Part shown: piece after piece, positions 1 through 8,525 of the stretch | Layout: every line of letters begins with the position of its first letter | Numbering within the stretch: position 1 is the stretch's first letter | Assembly: GCF_019966495.1 (NCBI RefSeq) | Contig: NZ_JAIMIA010000002.1 | Location: forward strand, 62,001-126,000 | DNA: 64,000 nucleotides | From: Tateyamaria pelophila | Lineage (GTDB): Bacteria; Pseudomonadota; Alphaproteobacteria; Rhodobacterales; Rhodobacteraceae | Direction: 5' to 3' | Made by a program: the position numbers and the translations under genes | Notes under the pieces: generated by a model | What the model saw: the letters and a program-made list of their open reading frames with translations, nothing else | The model's database searches: none | Told to the model about the DNA's origin: nothing

Positions 1-2
1 CA

Positions 3-965
3 CGCTATCTGACCCAGCTTGCCTTTACCTTTCGCGCCCTTGGTCAAAAATACCTCTTGGTCGGACGCGATACCGGACGTTTTTTTGGGTCGCTCGCGAT
101 CGATGCCCGCGAAAGCGGGTTTCCCGCCGCCGAAGAGATCATCACCATGGCGAGCGACGCGCAGCAAGCCGCCCGCCATCTGGAGGGCACGCAATCGGCG
201 GATGAGCTCAAAAAGCAGATGGTCGAAATGATCATCGGTGACCGCGCGGTGCCAACCAAGCTGCAATTCGCCTTGTCGCAGCGGCTTTATTACGAAGACC
301 TGCAACGCGGGACCCTGTTTTGGCCGCGCAATGATCCTCAGATCGTGTGGACCGGCAACATTGATGACACCCGTCGGATGTTCCGCATTCACTGGGCCGT
401 CTATGACAGCCAGGTCAATTTGCCGATCATATACATGATGGAGGTCGAGGACTCGGGCCGGACGGCGTTGCCGAAAGACCAGCGCCGCTGGCCCGAAGCA
501 CAAGCCCATCTGATGGCGCAAGCGCTGGGCGGTCTGAAACTGGTCACGATCGCATCGGGCTTTGACGAGGATTTCGACGATCTGCATCCCAAGCGTCTGC
601 GCAGGTTTCACGTGGGTCCGATGTATTCTTCTGCCTTCACCCGGCAATCGGGGCCGATCACGACCGTATTGGAAGCGGCCCGCGCGCCTGAGGGGCAGGA
701 CTGGGCCTTGGTCTGGACGGACGAGGACTTGCAATCCGAACGGGTGGTCGAGGAACGGACGGGCTGGTTTTCCTCGGTTGAGCGCGAGATTTTTGCGCTG
801 GATCCCTTTGCCGGGCGCGGAGCGGAAACGGGTACGACCCGTATGGAGCGCAGCATCGTGCTGCCGCAACGCCCCTATCAGGCGCTGCAAGAGATGAATC
901 CACCGGGCTTTGGCTCTGTGCGCAAGTACGTGGTGAGCCCGGCAGGCCGGGTGCTGAGATATTGA
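3..965 (+). CDS. Conserved protein of unknown function (5' end outside window)
   Basis: The reading frame is open from the window's first codons, so the start lies upstream and 320 residues are visible. A TTG at 57 is the first start-like codon in frame, but clean coding sequence precedes it, so it is probably internal. The protein looks soluble, with no signal peptide or membrane segment, and I recognise no catalytic motif. It precedes an AAA ATPase gene on the same strand by 81 bp, and a partial repeat element fills that gap. The setting suggests the first gene of the uncharacterised ATPase operon. Function unknown. Confidence 0.75.
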   Translation, partial: RYLTQLAFTFRALGQKYLLVGRDTGRFFGSLAIDARESGFPAAEEIITMASDAQQAARHLEGTQSADELKKQMVEMIIGDRAVPTKLQFALSQRLYYEDLQRGTLFWPRNDPQIVWTGNIDDTRRMFRIHWAVYDSQVNLPIIYMMEVEDSGRTALPKDQRRWPEAQAHLMAQALGGLKLVTIASGFDEDFDDLHPKRLRRFHVGPMYSSAFTRQSGPITTVLEAARAPEGQDWALVWTDEDLQSERVVEERTGWFSSVEREIFALDPFAGRGAETGTTRMERSIVLPQRPYQALQEMNPPGFGSVRKYVVSPAGRVLRY

Positions 966-977
966 CTGCGACGGCCA

Positions 978-1039
978 AGATTTTTCGTACGAAAAATCTC
1001 ACCTCCGGTGGGAGTTTACTTGGCAAGATGAAGCAGGGG
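978..1039 (+). repeat. Partial copy of the three-hairpin intergenic element, with a 22-bp perfect palindrome
   Basis: Positions 978-999 form a perfect 22-bp palindrome (AGATTTTTCG joined to TACGAAAAATCT). It is followed by ACCTCCGGTGGGAGTTTACT and then TGGCAAGATGAAG. This second part matches the 3' half of elements near 50.1, 51.9 and 60.1 kb. In this copy the palindrome takes the place of their second hairpin, and the first hairpin is absent. Confidence 0.7.
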
Positions 1040-1046
1040 ATTTGAA

Positions 1047-2981
1047 ATGAGCCAGACGTCCGATCAAATGGAACTGCGCGAAACGGAGATTGTTGCCCAT
1101 TATCCGATGGCGCTGGCGATGTTGCAGGGCTTTGATCATGCGCCTCGCATTGGGGCTGCGCGCGCCGCTCCTGCGGTCGAGCGGTCTTCCGGTATTGGGA
1201 CCCGACGCCGATTTCGCAGTACGACGCCGGGGCTGGCGACCCGTCGTTCTGTGCCAACCGGGGCTGTCCAGTTGATGGCGACCATAAAAGGTGCGGACGA
1301 GGGGGATGCGCTGATCTCTGTGGTGCAGGCCACTGTGCTCAATGCGCTGCGCCGGGCTGTGTCCATTGCTTTGGCGGTGGCCGGGAATTACGCATCGAAC
1401 TCGGGTCTGGGAGATATGAAGCGCGCCAATCTGGAAGGGGCTTTGCCCACGGCGCGCAAGGTCGAATTTGCAGAGTTGCTGGCGGCAGAGGCGTTGATCA
1501 CCCTCTATGTCTTTGCCAACGCAACTGCCTATCTGTTGTCGTCTCACCAGACAGAGGTGACCGCCGAGGTGGGTGAGGTCAAAGAGGTCCTGATCGACAA
1601 TGGTCAAACTGCCTTGCATGGTGCGCTGTGGGAATTGGATCAGAACATCGCGGCACTTGCACCAGATGACGTCCATCTCGTGGCGGCTATAACCTCCTAT
1701 GCCGAGGCGTTGATGGAGACAGTGGCGCTGCGGGCGCAAAACGCGCCGCGTCTGGCCGCATTTACTGGGGCCTCCTGGCACGTCGAGGCCGATGACTTCA
1801 CCGTGCAGGGCTTCACCCCCGCCACCAAGGCCAAATCCACCACCCTCACCATGACCTTCAAGAAACCGCATGAGGTCGTGGGCAACCATATTGCCAAGTA
1901 CCAGGCCATGAAGCTGGCCAAGATGCTCGTGGCCTATGACTTTGACCGCCGCCTCAACCCCTTTGCCGAACTGGGCGGGTTCATCTTTACCTTCATGGGC
2001 GACGGCAAGCCGGGCACCGGGAAAACCACGCTGATCCAGATGATGGCCGGGCTGCTCAACGATTACTGTCAGGCGGCGGGCTACCCGTTCCGCTACCAGA
2101 ACCTCTCGACCGACAATATCGACAGCTATCAGGGCAAATCGGGGCAAAACGCCAAGGCGTTCATCAACACTGTGCTCGACCCGTCGGTCATCGGCTTTGG
2201 CACCATCGACGACATCGACCAGCTTGCGGGCAAGCGCGGCGACCGGCAATCCTCGGCCGGGCAGCTTGAAATCACTGCCGTGCTGATGGAGAGCTTTGCG
2301 GGTGCCAATACGGTCGTGCGCGGCAATTGCACGTTTGGCATGTTCTCCAACTACCCCGAGAATGTGGACGACGCGCTGCGCCAACGGGCAGGCGCGCGGT
2401 TCCTCGTGGACGGACCGCAAACGCGCGACGACTATATCGACATCCTCTACCTGCTCATGGGCAAGAACCACGACATCCCGCTGGGCGCGCATGAGGTGTT
2501 TTCCGCGCAAGAGATCAAGAAGGCCGTCGCCGCCAGCTTTGAGGGCCACGCCCGCCCGCATGAGCCGGGGCTGATGGAGGTCTTTGATCGCGTGCAGGGA
2601 CAGATCGGCGACCTCGACACCATCGCGAAACTGGGGACGTACCTGAAAGCGATACAGGAGGCCGACCCGCGCTTTACCGGCCGCGCGATCAAGAACATCA
2701 CCGACGCGGTCAAGGTGCGGGCCATGGACTTTGAGCTGCCCGACGCATGGATGGAGAGCCCCGATCTTTTCCTCTTCAAGGACTACGAGACCAAGACCGC
2801 GATGATCGCGGACCTGCGCGTGCCGATCACGACGGATATGGTGGTGCAGGAAATCAACCGCTATGCGGACAGCGAATTCCGCTACGCGGACAAGTCGGAT
2901 GAGGTTGCGATCGAGGCGCTGGTGCGCGACTTTGGGCGGCAGGAAGAGGCGAAGAAACGGTGGTTGGAAGGGAAGGGCTGA
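1047..2981 (+). CDS. AAA-family ATPase of unknown role
   Basis: This 644-residue protein has an N-terminal region of about 300 residues without recognised motifs, followed by an AAA ATPase core. The Walker A motif GKPGTGKTT is at residues 320-328, and a Walker B-like FGTIDDID is at about 384-391. A later segment reading NYPENVDDALRQRAGARF fits the sensor/arginine-finger part of AAA folds. The stop overlaps the next gene's ATG as ATGA, which suggests translational coupling. There is no membrane segment. ATP hydrolysis is well supported. The substrate is unknown; a remodelling role together with the downstream DUF6638-like protein is inference. Confidence 0.85.
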   Translation: MSQTSDQMELRETEIVAHYPMALAMLQGFDHAPRIGAARAAPAVERSSGIGTRRRFRSTTPGLATRRSVPTGAVQLMATIKGADEGDALISVVQATVLNALRRAVSIALAVAGNYASNSGLGDMKRANLEGALPTARKVEFAELLAAEALITLYVFANATAYLLSSHQTEVTAEVGEVKEVLIDNGQTALHGALWELDQNIAALAPDDVHLVAAITSYAEALMETVALRAQNAPRLAAFTGASWHVEADDFTVQGFTPATKAKSTTLTMTFKKPHEVVGNHIAKYQAMKLAKMLVAYDFDRRLNPFAELGGFIFTFMGDGKPGTGKTTLIQMMAGLLNDYCQAAGYPFRYQNLSTDNIDSYQGKSGQNAKAFINTVLDPSVIGFGTIDDIDQLAGKRGDRQSSAGQLEITAVLMESFAGANTVVRGNCTFGMFSNYPENVDDALRQRAGARFLVDGPQTRDDYIDILYLLMGKNHDIPLGAHEVFSAQEIKKAVAASFEGHARPHEPGLMEVFDRVQGQIGDLDTIAKLGTYLKAIQEADPRFTGRAIKNITDAVKVRAMDFELPDAWMESPDLFLFKDYETKTAMIADLRVPITTDMVVQEINRYADSEFRYADKSDEVAIEALVRDFGRQEEAKKRWLEGKG

Positions 2982-3613
2982 TGGAGACGGGCACAATATC
3001 GGCTGCAATAACTGCGTTAGCCACATTGCTGCTAGCAGGCGCAGCAGTTGGTGCAACTGTTGCTGCGTTCGCTGGCCTAAACACATGGAAAAAGCAATCT
3101 CTTTGGGACTTGGATCATGAGTTTGCTAGGCGAGCACTTCTGACATTGTATCGGTACAGAGACACACTTTTTGCAGTAAGGCATCCGGCGATGCTGAATT
3201 CAGAGATGAGACTAAACGAAGAAGAACGATCTGGGGTTAGAGCGAATAGTGAACAAAGCGCGGGAGTAATCAAAGCCTACGCCCGCCGATGGGAAAAGCA
3301 CTCCAGTTCTGAGCGTGAACTGGAAGCGGTTCTGTTGGAAGCGGATGCCGTTTGGGGCCTCGAGCTGAGAGTGCTGTGCAAACCGCTTTTTGATCTTCAG
3401 AGAGAATTGCGCACCTACATTCGATTACACATTGATGCTAATTTGCGGGGCAATACTGAACTCGCAACTGAATATCGAAAGATACTGCGCACTTACCGGG
3501 ACATCTTGTATGATTCAATGAACGAGAGCGATGATTTTAGGCGAGAGTATTCGGCTTATCTGGCGGAAGTTGAAAGTTTTCTTCGTCCCAAGCTAGGGCG
3601 GCAAAGCAAATGA
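2981..3613 (+). CDS. Membrane-anchored protein of unknown function, lower-GC insertion in the operon
   Basis: The 210-residue product starts at the ATG overlapping the ATPase stop and ends in an ATGA overlap with the next gene. Residues about 5-33 form one hydrophobic segment, followed by a cytosolic, charged and mostly helical domain (WKKQSLWDLDHEFARR onward). Codon use is visibly more AT-rich (gaa, aaa, tta-type codons) than in the genes on either side, whose third positions are mostly G or C. It resembles single-span hypothetical proteins often seen in accessory regions, but I cannot assign a family. It probably entered an older ATPase/DUF6638 operon while keeping coupling on both sides. 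Confidence 0.75.
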   Translation: METGTISAAITALATLLLAGAAVGATVAAFAGLNTWKKQSLWDLDHEFARRALLTLYRYRDTLFAVRHPAMLNSEMRLNEEERSGVRANSEQSAGVIKAYARRWEKHSSSERELEAVLLEADAVWGLELRVLCKPLFDLQRELRTYIRLHIDANLRGNTELATEYRKILRTYRDILYDSMNESDDFRREYSAYLAEVESFLRPKLGRQSK

Positions 3614-4947
3614 TCCGCCTCATCCAATCCGGCCTCATGTATGGCAACCTCTTCCACGTCGCCTCCCCCGCGCTAGTCGAGCGTTACAACCGGGCGCTCG
3701 AACACCTCACCGCCAAGCGGACCCGCCTCACCGATTTCTATATCGACATCTCCGGCTTCTCGCCCGAGGTGGGGGACGACCTGAACGATCCGCTCTACCT
3801 CAACCACAACGGGGTGAACCGGCAGTTCATCCTGCTCTCCACCGAACAGCGCAAATGCCCGCTGCTCGATGCCAAATTCTCCACCTCGCGGCCCATCCTG
3901 CAACGGTTCATCGCAGAGAATGAGGCGGCCCTTTTTGCGCTCACGGCCCGCGACGCGGTGGCGGGGGAGTTGGTGAACTCGGTCTATGACGTCTCAAGCC
4001 CCGCGCGCCTGTTCGATCTGCGCGCCATCACGGTCGAGGCGGACACCACGCAAGGCACCGTGCGCAATGCGCAGGCGCTGGCCGACAAGGTCGACACCTT
4101 TCTGGGGGCAGAGGACGCGTGGTTTGACGATGTGCTCATCGCCGAGATGATCGAACTGGCAGGGCAAACAGGCGACGTGACGCGCAATCCGGTCACGCTC
4201 AAACCGCTCACGGTCACCAACGGCAATTTCTGGACGGCGCATTTTGGCGGGCTTTATATCTTTCAGACGCTTGACCATCCGGCGGTGATCGGCAGCACAG
4301 CCGCCCCGCAGGACGTGCCGATGCCGCAAAGCCTTGATCTGAGCCACCGGAACCGGATTGCGAAGTTTCTGAACGACAACGCGCTGGTTGAACCCATCGT
4401 CAAGGCGCGGGGCATCGATGTGGCGGCGATCCTGCGGCAAAAGATGGATTTTGTGCTGGTCTCGGTCGCGACAGAGGCGGGCATTGATCTGGCAGGCAGC
4501 ACGCGGCGCGATATGCGTTTGCTGGCGCGCAATCATTCGAAGCTTTTGCCCGAGACCTTCCATGCGCTGGGCAAATTGCTGGCCTGGGTCGAACACGGGG
4601 GCACGTGGCCGCGCATTGCCTCGGATCATCCGGCCTATTTCTATACTTTGCGGGCGGCGGACACGCCCGATGCGGAGTTGGTCAACATGTTGCTGGCCGA
4701 GCTTGGCCCGCTGGATGTGCGCCAGCTTTTCATCTGCCACAAGCAGGCGTTTTATGCGGCCTATGCGGGCTGGCCGGAGGCAAAACAGGAATATGTCGCG
4801 CGCTATCTCGAAGCAGAGTATCAAGCCGACAAGGTGGGCGCGCGGACAGCCCTGTTCGGCCACGACGCCCCAATGGAGCCGCCCGAGCCCCCCCGCCAAC
4901 GCGATCTGATCGCCCGCGTGGGACCCTGGGGCGCTGAGAGAAGATAG
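3610..4947 (+). CDS. DUF6638-like conserved protein
   Basis: This is a 445-residue, apparently cytosolic protein with no signal peptide, membrane segment or obvious catalytic signature. The family name is from memory of roseobacter annotation, where such proteins sit next to a AAA ATPase. The ATG at 3610 overlaps the previous stop. GC content returns to the high local level at the first codon, in contrast with the gene just upstream. The C-terminus is proline- and arginine-rich. A partnership with the ATPase is inferred from operon position only. Confidence 0.7.
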   Translation: MIRLIQSGLMYGNLFHVASPALVERYNRALEHLTAKRTRLTDFYIDISGFSPEVGDDLNDPLYLNHNGVNRQFILLSTEQRKCPLLDAKFSTSRPILQRFIAENEAALFALTARDAVAGELVNSVYDVSSPARLFDLRAITVEADTTQGTVRNAQALADKVDTFLGAEDAWFDDVLIAEMIELAGQTGDVTRNPVTLKPLTVTNGNFWTAHFGGLYIFQTLDHPAVIGSTAAPQDVPMPQSLDLSHRNRIAKFLNDNALVEPIVKARGIDVAAILRQKMDFVLVSVATEAGIDLAGSTRRDMRLLARNHSKLLPETFHALGKLLAWVEHGGTWPRIASDHPAYFYTLRAADTPDAELVNMLLAELGPLDVRQLFICHKQAFYAAYAGWPEAKQEYVARYLEAEYQADKVGARTALFGHDAPMEPPEPPRQRDLIARVGPWGAERR

Positions 4948-4957
4948 GAAACCTGCG

Positions 4958-5212
4958 ATGCATATGCTTTTGATACTTTTTGTGGTGCTGACCGTGGTTT
5001 ATGTCAGCCTGTCGTTCTATTCGCGTGCCATACGCCGCGACAAGCTCGAGGCGGAATGGGATGCGGGCGGCATTTCGACGCCGCGTGAGCAGTTTGTGAA
5101 GGACGGGCTGAAGGCATATGATGGGTCATTGCGTCGCAAACTGATCCTGGGTGTCTATATCATTCCGGTGTGCCTTGTGGCGCTGACCATCTACCTCGTT
5201 AATTTCGCCTGA
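4958..5212 (+). CDS. Small two-span membrane protein
   Basis: The 84-residue product has a hydrophobic segment at residues 3-20 and another at about 64-82, with a charged middle section (RAIRRDKLEAEWDAGG). This predicts two membrane spans with a soluble loop. The start ATG at 4958 lies behind AGGAAACCTGCG. The gene is 10 bp after the DUF6638-like gene and 11 bp before the DUF1523 gene, so it belongs to the same transcript. Function unknown. Confidence 0.75.
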   Translation: MHMLLILFVVLTVVYVSLSFYSRAIRRDKLEAEWDAGGISTPREQFVKDGLKAYDGSLRRKLILGVYIIPVCLVALTIYLVNFA

Positions 5213-5223
5213 AAGGGTTCCTT

Positions 5224-5868
5224 ATGCGTTACATCGGTTGGACTTTGATGATTGTCTTCTGGGTCAGTGTGGGTGGCTTTCTGCACTACACTCTGCCGGA
5301 CAGGGACATTGTGCGGGTCGTCAACACATACGAGGAACGGCAGGATCTGAACGACTGGACCCGGATTTTCTGGTCTCGTCCGGATGGTCAGTCCGATCAG
5401 CTCGCCGCCCGCGATGTGCAGTTCATCCAGACCGTCCGTTCCGATGGCGATCTGATGGTCTACCGCAACGAGGACACCGGCTGGAGCTGGCCGCCCTACT
5501 TCAAGTTCGACACCGCCAACCTCTATACCGAGGCCAATGACGCCGTGTCGGACCGGGCCGCACCCGAATGGTTCGTGATCCGGCACTATGGCTGGCGCAG
5601 CGAATTGCTGTCGTCCTTTCCCAACGCCATTTCGATCAAGCCCATCGCGGGCCCCGATACGCCTATGGGGCTGCCTTGGCTGAACATTATCATCCTGACC
5701 CTGATTGCCGCGTTCTTTTATACGATCTGGGTCCGCTGGCGACGCTTTCGCCAGGCGCGGATCGACCCGGCGCTTGAGGAAATTCAGGACAATTGGGAAT
5801 CAGCCGGAGACGCCGTGCAGGAGCGCCGCGGCCGGTTTCGGCGGTGGCTTGCCACGTGGCGTAGCTAA
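5224..5868 (+). CDS. DUF1523 family membrane protein
   Basis: The 214-residue sequence matches what I know of DUF1523, a family common in Rhodobacteraceae. One membrane segment is at residues 5-24 and a second at about 143-163 (LNIIILTLIAAFFYTIWV), with a tryptophan-rich domain between them that is probably periplasmic. The C-terminal tail is basic. It is the last gene of the plus-strand run that begins at the window start. Its TAA stop forms the first three bases of a perfect hairpin. Biochemical role unknown. Confidence 0.85.
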   Translation: MRYIGWTLMIVFWVSVGGFLHYTLPDRDIVRVVNTYEERQDLNDWTRIFWSRPDGQSDQLAARDVQFIQTVRSDGDLMVYRNEDTGWSWPPYFKFDTANLYTEANDAVSDRAAPEWFVIRHYGWRSELLSSFPNAISIKPIAGPDTPMGLPWLNIIILTLIAAFFYTIWVRWRRFRQARIDPALEEIQDNWESAGDAVQERRGRFRRWLATWRS

Positions 5869-5895
5869 GGCGGAAGACGATTCCGCCTTACGGGG
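5866..5895 (+). repeat. TAAGGCGG hairpin element, copy 1 (contains a stop codon)
   Basis: TAAGGCGGAA, a GACGA loop and TTCCGCCTTA make a perfect 10-bp stem, followed by CGGGG. The first TAA is the stop codon of the DUF1523 gene. There is no T-run, so it is not a classical intrinsic terminator. It could act as a transcript-end hairpin or be a mobile short repeat. Relatives lie at 9651, 9737 and 49252. Confidence 0.8.
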
Positions 5896-5954
5896 ATCTC
5901 CCTGCGCGTCATGATCGATGGCAAAGGGGCGCGCCGGTGCAGACACGAAGTGTC

Positions 5955-6773
5955 TTAATCCCCGAGCTTTTTGTGCACTTCGTCCAGATCAATCTCGCCG
6001 ATGGGCATCTTGTTGCCCGGATTTTCGAAATCGTATTTGAACAGGTTGAAGTCCCGTTTGTAGATTTCATACATCAGGTGCATCGACAGGTCGTCGAAAT
6101 AGTCCTCCACCGGATGCGCGCGTTTGGGACCATGCCCTTCACTTTCGTTGAAGCGCGGTATTTGCGCAAGATCGACCGGGTATGGGGCCTCTATGGCCTG
6201 CATCACGTCGGCCATGCCTGCGTTGAAGCTTTCGGTCCATATGATCTTGTCGTAGCGCCCGCCGTTCACAATGAAGGTCGAGACGTGACCGGACATGGCG
6301 GACCAATGAATGTCGGGGTCCATCGGGCGGCGCCACCGGATTGTGTCACGGACAAAGAGCAGAAACCGGCGGAAGGACTTGACCTGGTCAAAGTCCTGCT
6401 TGCCGTCATCCCCACCCACTTCGATCCCGTATTTCTGGATCAACAAGGGCACGAGGTTACCGCGATACCGTTTTCCGTTGCGCTGAATGCCGCAGATCTT
6501 GTCGAAAAATGAGCTGAGCACGCGGGTGTAGGGGTTGCGCACGCATGTGAAGGCATAGCTGTCATGGGAGCGCACATTTGCCGTGATCAGGTGTTGGCTG
6601 TCCTCCAGCGCCCACTTGTGCAAGCCGCCCTGGGCATCATGGATATCCCCGTCGAAAAAGGTCCCATGGTCGGAGTAATACATGATCTGACCGATCGTCG
6701 AACAGGCGCATTTGGGCACCACCCGGTACACCATGCTCTGGCTCTCAGTCATCCATGTTCCCGGAAAGCCCAT
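5955..6773 (-). CDS. Sulfotransferase family protein
   Basis: The 272-residue protein carries YRVVPKCACSTIGQIMYY near its N-terminus. This resembles the 5'-PAPS-binding loop of carbohydrate sulfotransferases (KxxCTS/T type). A downstream segment (YAFTCVRNPYTRVLSSF) matches the 3'-phosphate-binding motif with its conserved R and S. The start at 6773 is chosen because AGGGG lies about six bases upstream; the open frame extends further only from a TTG. It is divergent from the GT14 gene. Sulfation of a surface glycan is a reasonable inference; the acceptor is unknown. Confidence 0.8.
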   Translation of the reverse strand: MGFPGTWMTESQSMVYRVVPKCACSTIGQIMYYSDHGTFFDGDIHDAQGGLHKWALEDSQHLITANVRSHDSYAFTCVRNPYTRVLSSFFDKICGIQRNGKRYRGNLVPLLIQKYGIEVGGDDGKQDFDQVKSFRRFLLFVRDTIRWRRPMDPDIHWSAMSGHVSTFIVNGGRYDKIIWTESFNAGMADVMQAIEAPYPVDLAQIPRFNESEGHGPKRAHPVEDYFDDLSMHLMYEIYKRDFNLFKYDFENPGNKMPIGEIDLDEVHKKLGD

Positions 6774-6915
6774 ATTTTCTGCCCCTGATGTGTCGCCGCA
6801 ATGTCGCGCCGTTTTGATTGAACGACAAAAAAGCAAAGAAATCCTGTTTATTCAATCTCTCCTTAGCTTTATCTGATTAAAGAATTCCGCGTATTGGGGC
6901 AGTCTGGTTTCTGAA
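6774..6915. promoter_or_regulatory. AT-rich divergent promoter region
   Basis: This 142-bp region between the divergent sulfotransferase and GT14 genes is clearly more AT-rich than its surroundings and must hold promoters for both. No unambiguous -35/-10 pair or operator could be assigned by eye. Confidence 0.4.
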
Positions 6916-8493
6916 ATGGCAAGAATCGCCTACATTCTGTTGTGCCACAAGGACCCCGTTGCGATCATCAGGCAGGCGGAGCGGTTGACGGCTGTGGGCG
7001 ATTACATGTCGATCCATTTCGACGCACGCGCCAACCCGGTGCATTTTCACCAGATCCATGACGCCCTCAAGGACAACCCGAATGTCACATTCGCACGCCG
7101 TCGCATCCGCTGTGGATGGGGCGAGTGGAGTCTGGTGCGCGCCACTCTATATGCCGTCGAATCCGCTGTGGCGGCTTTCCCACGCGCGACACATTTCTAC
7201 ATGCTTTCGGGCGACTGCATGGCGATCAAGTCGGCTCAATACGTCCACCGTTTTCTGGACGATAACGACGCGGACTTCATTGAAAGCGTCGATTATTTTG
7301 AAAACGACTGGATCAAGACCGGCATGAAGGAAGAGCGGTTGATCTACCGCCACTATTTCAACGAACGCACCCAGAAACGCCGTTTCTACGCCAGTTTCAA
7401 CCTGCAGCGACGCTTTGGTCTGACGCGCGATATCCCGGCGGACATACAGGTGCAGATCGGTAGCCAGTGGTGGTGTCTGCGCCGCGAAACCATCGAGGCG
7501 GTGCTTGATTTCACACAGCAGCGGCGCGACGTGATGCGGTTTTTCCGAACCACATGGATCCCGGATGAGACTTTTTTTCAAACGATTGTGCGTCATCTCG
7601 TGCCCGAAGCCGAGATACGGAACAGAACGCTGACCTTTTTGATGTTCACAGATTACGGCATGCCCGTGAATTTCTACGATGATCACTACGACCTGCTGCT
7701 CAGTCAGGATTATCTGTTCGCCCGCAAGATCAGCCCCGAGGCCAATGACCTCAAACGCCGCCTCGGGCAGCTTTATGCGGCAGAGCAAATGGACTTCCAG
7801 ATCTCGAATGAGGGCCGCAAACTGTTCCAGTTCCTGACCGGGCGTGGCCGGATCGGGCGCCGCTTTGCAACGCGGTTTTGGGAAACCGAGAGCACCTTGG
7901 GCCGGAACCGTGCACTGATGATCATCATTTGCAAGAAATGGCATGTGGCCAAGCGGTTGCTGGAGCGGATCAGGCAGGTGACCAATGTTCCGGCGATGGA
8001 ATACCTCTTCAATGAAGAACACACGGCTCTGCCGAATTTGGGCGGCATCCAGTCGACGCTTGAAAAACGGACACGCCACCGGCGCTCTTTGACGCGTATG
8101 TTGTTCGACTATTACGAAACGGACCAGTTGATCGTGTGCATGGATCCGGGCGCGATCGATCTGTTGCAGGATTTTGAAGGGGACCGATCCATCACCCGCA
8201 TGCTGGAAGTTCAGTGCGAATTCTCCGACGCGTATCTGATCGGTCATGCCATGCGGGTGGGCCTTGCGGGTGAACACACATCTGCCGAAACGCTTGAACG
8301 CTTGTTGCCGACCATCCGCAATGACATAACCTTCGAATCCGACCGCATTCAGGATGCAGAGTTTGAACATCTCGATTGCATGCTGGAGAAGGCGGAGCTG
8401 GAGGAAAATGTAAAGGCCCTGGCCCGTTTTCTAAGCATTCCAGAGGACAAGGCTCGGCAGATTGCCGAGGCGGATTACCTATTTGCCGATTGA
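6916..8493 (+). CDS. Core-2/I-branching (GT14) beta-1,6-N-acetylglucosaminyltransferase-like, with DUF5928-like C-terminus
   Basis: In this 525-residue protein, residues 1-250 look like a GT14 family catalytic domain. Landmarks are MARIAYILLCHKDP, HFDARAN, WGEWSLVRATL, FYMLSGDCMAIKS and SQWWCLRR. The remaining 270 residues match the DUF5928-type C-terminal extension seen in roseobacters (from memory). No signal peptide or membrane segment is visible, so it probably acts in the cytoplasm. It is paired divergently with a sulfotransferase, suggesting joint modification of an exopolysaccharide or other glycan. Donor and acceptor cannot be read from sequence. Confidence 0.85.
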   Translation: MARIAYILLCHKDPVAIIRQAERLTAVGDYMSIHFDARANPVHFHQIHDALKDNPNVTFARRRIRCGWGEWSLVRATLYAVESAVAAFPRATHFYMLSGDCMAIKSAQYVHRFLDDNDADFIESVDYFENDWIKTGMKEERLIYRHYFNERTQKRRFYASFNLQRRFGLTRDIPADIQVQIGSQWWCLRRETIEAVLDFTQQRRDVMRFFRTTWIPDETFFQTIVRHLVPEAEIRNRTLTFLMFTDYGMPVNFYDDHYDLLLSQDYLFARKISPEANDLKRRLGQLYAAEQMDFQISNEGRKLFQFLTGRGRIGRRFATRFWETESTLGRNRALMIIICKKWHVAKRLLERIRQVTNVPAMEYLFNEEHTALPNLGGIQSTLEKRTRHRRSLTRMLFDYYETDQLIVCMDPGAIDLLQDFEGDRSITRMLEVQCEFSDAYLIGHAMRVGLAGEHTSAETLERLLPTIRNDITFESDRIQDAEFEHLDCMLEKAELEENVKALARFLSIPEDKARQIAEADYLFAD

Positions 8494-8525
8494 TCCTTGC
8501 GACTGTGGGCAGGTAAGCACACAGG

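Noticed and set aside
999-3086. Very long open frame on minus opposite the AAA ATPase gene
   Set aside because: It is the antisense shadow of a GC-rich gene: no family pattern and low-complexity composition, whereas the plus strand has clear AAA motifs.
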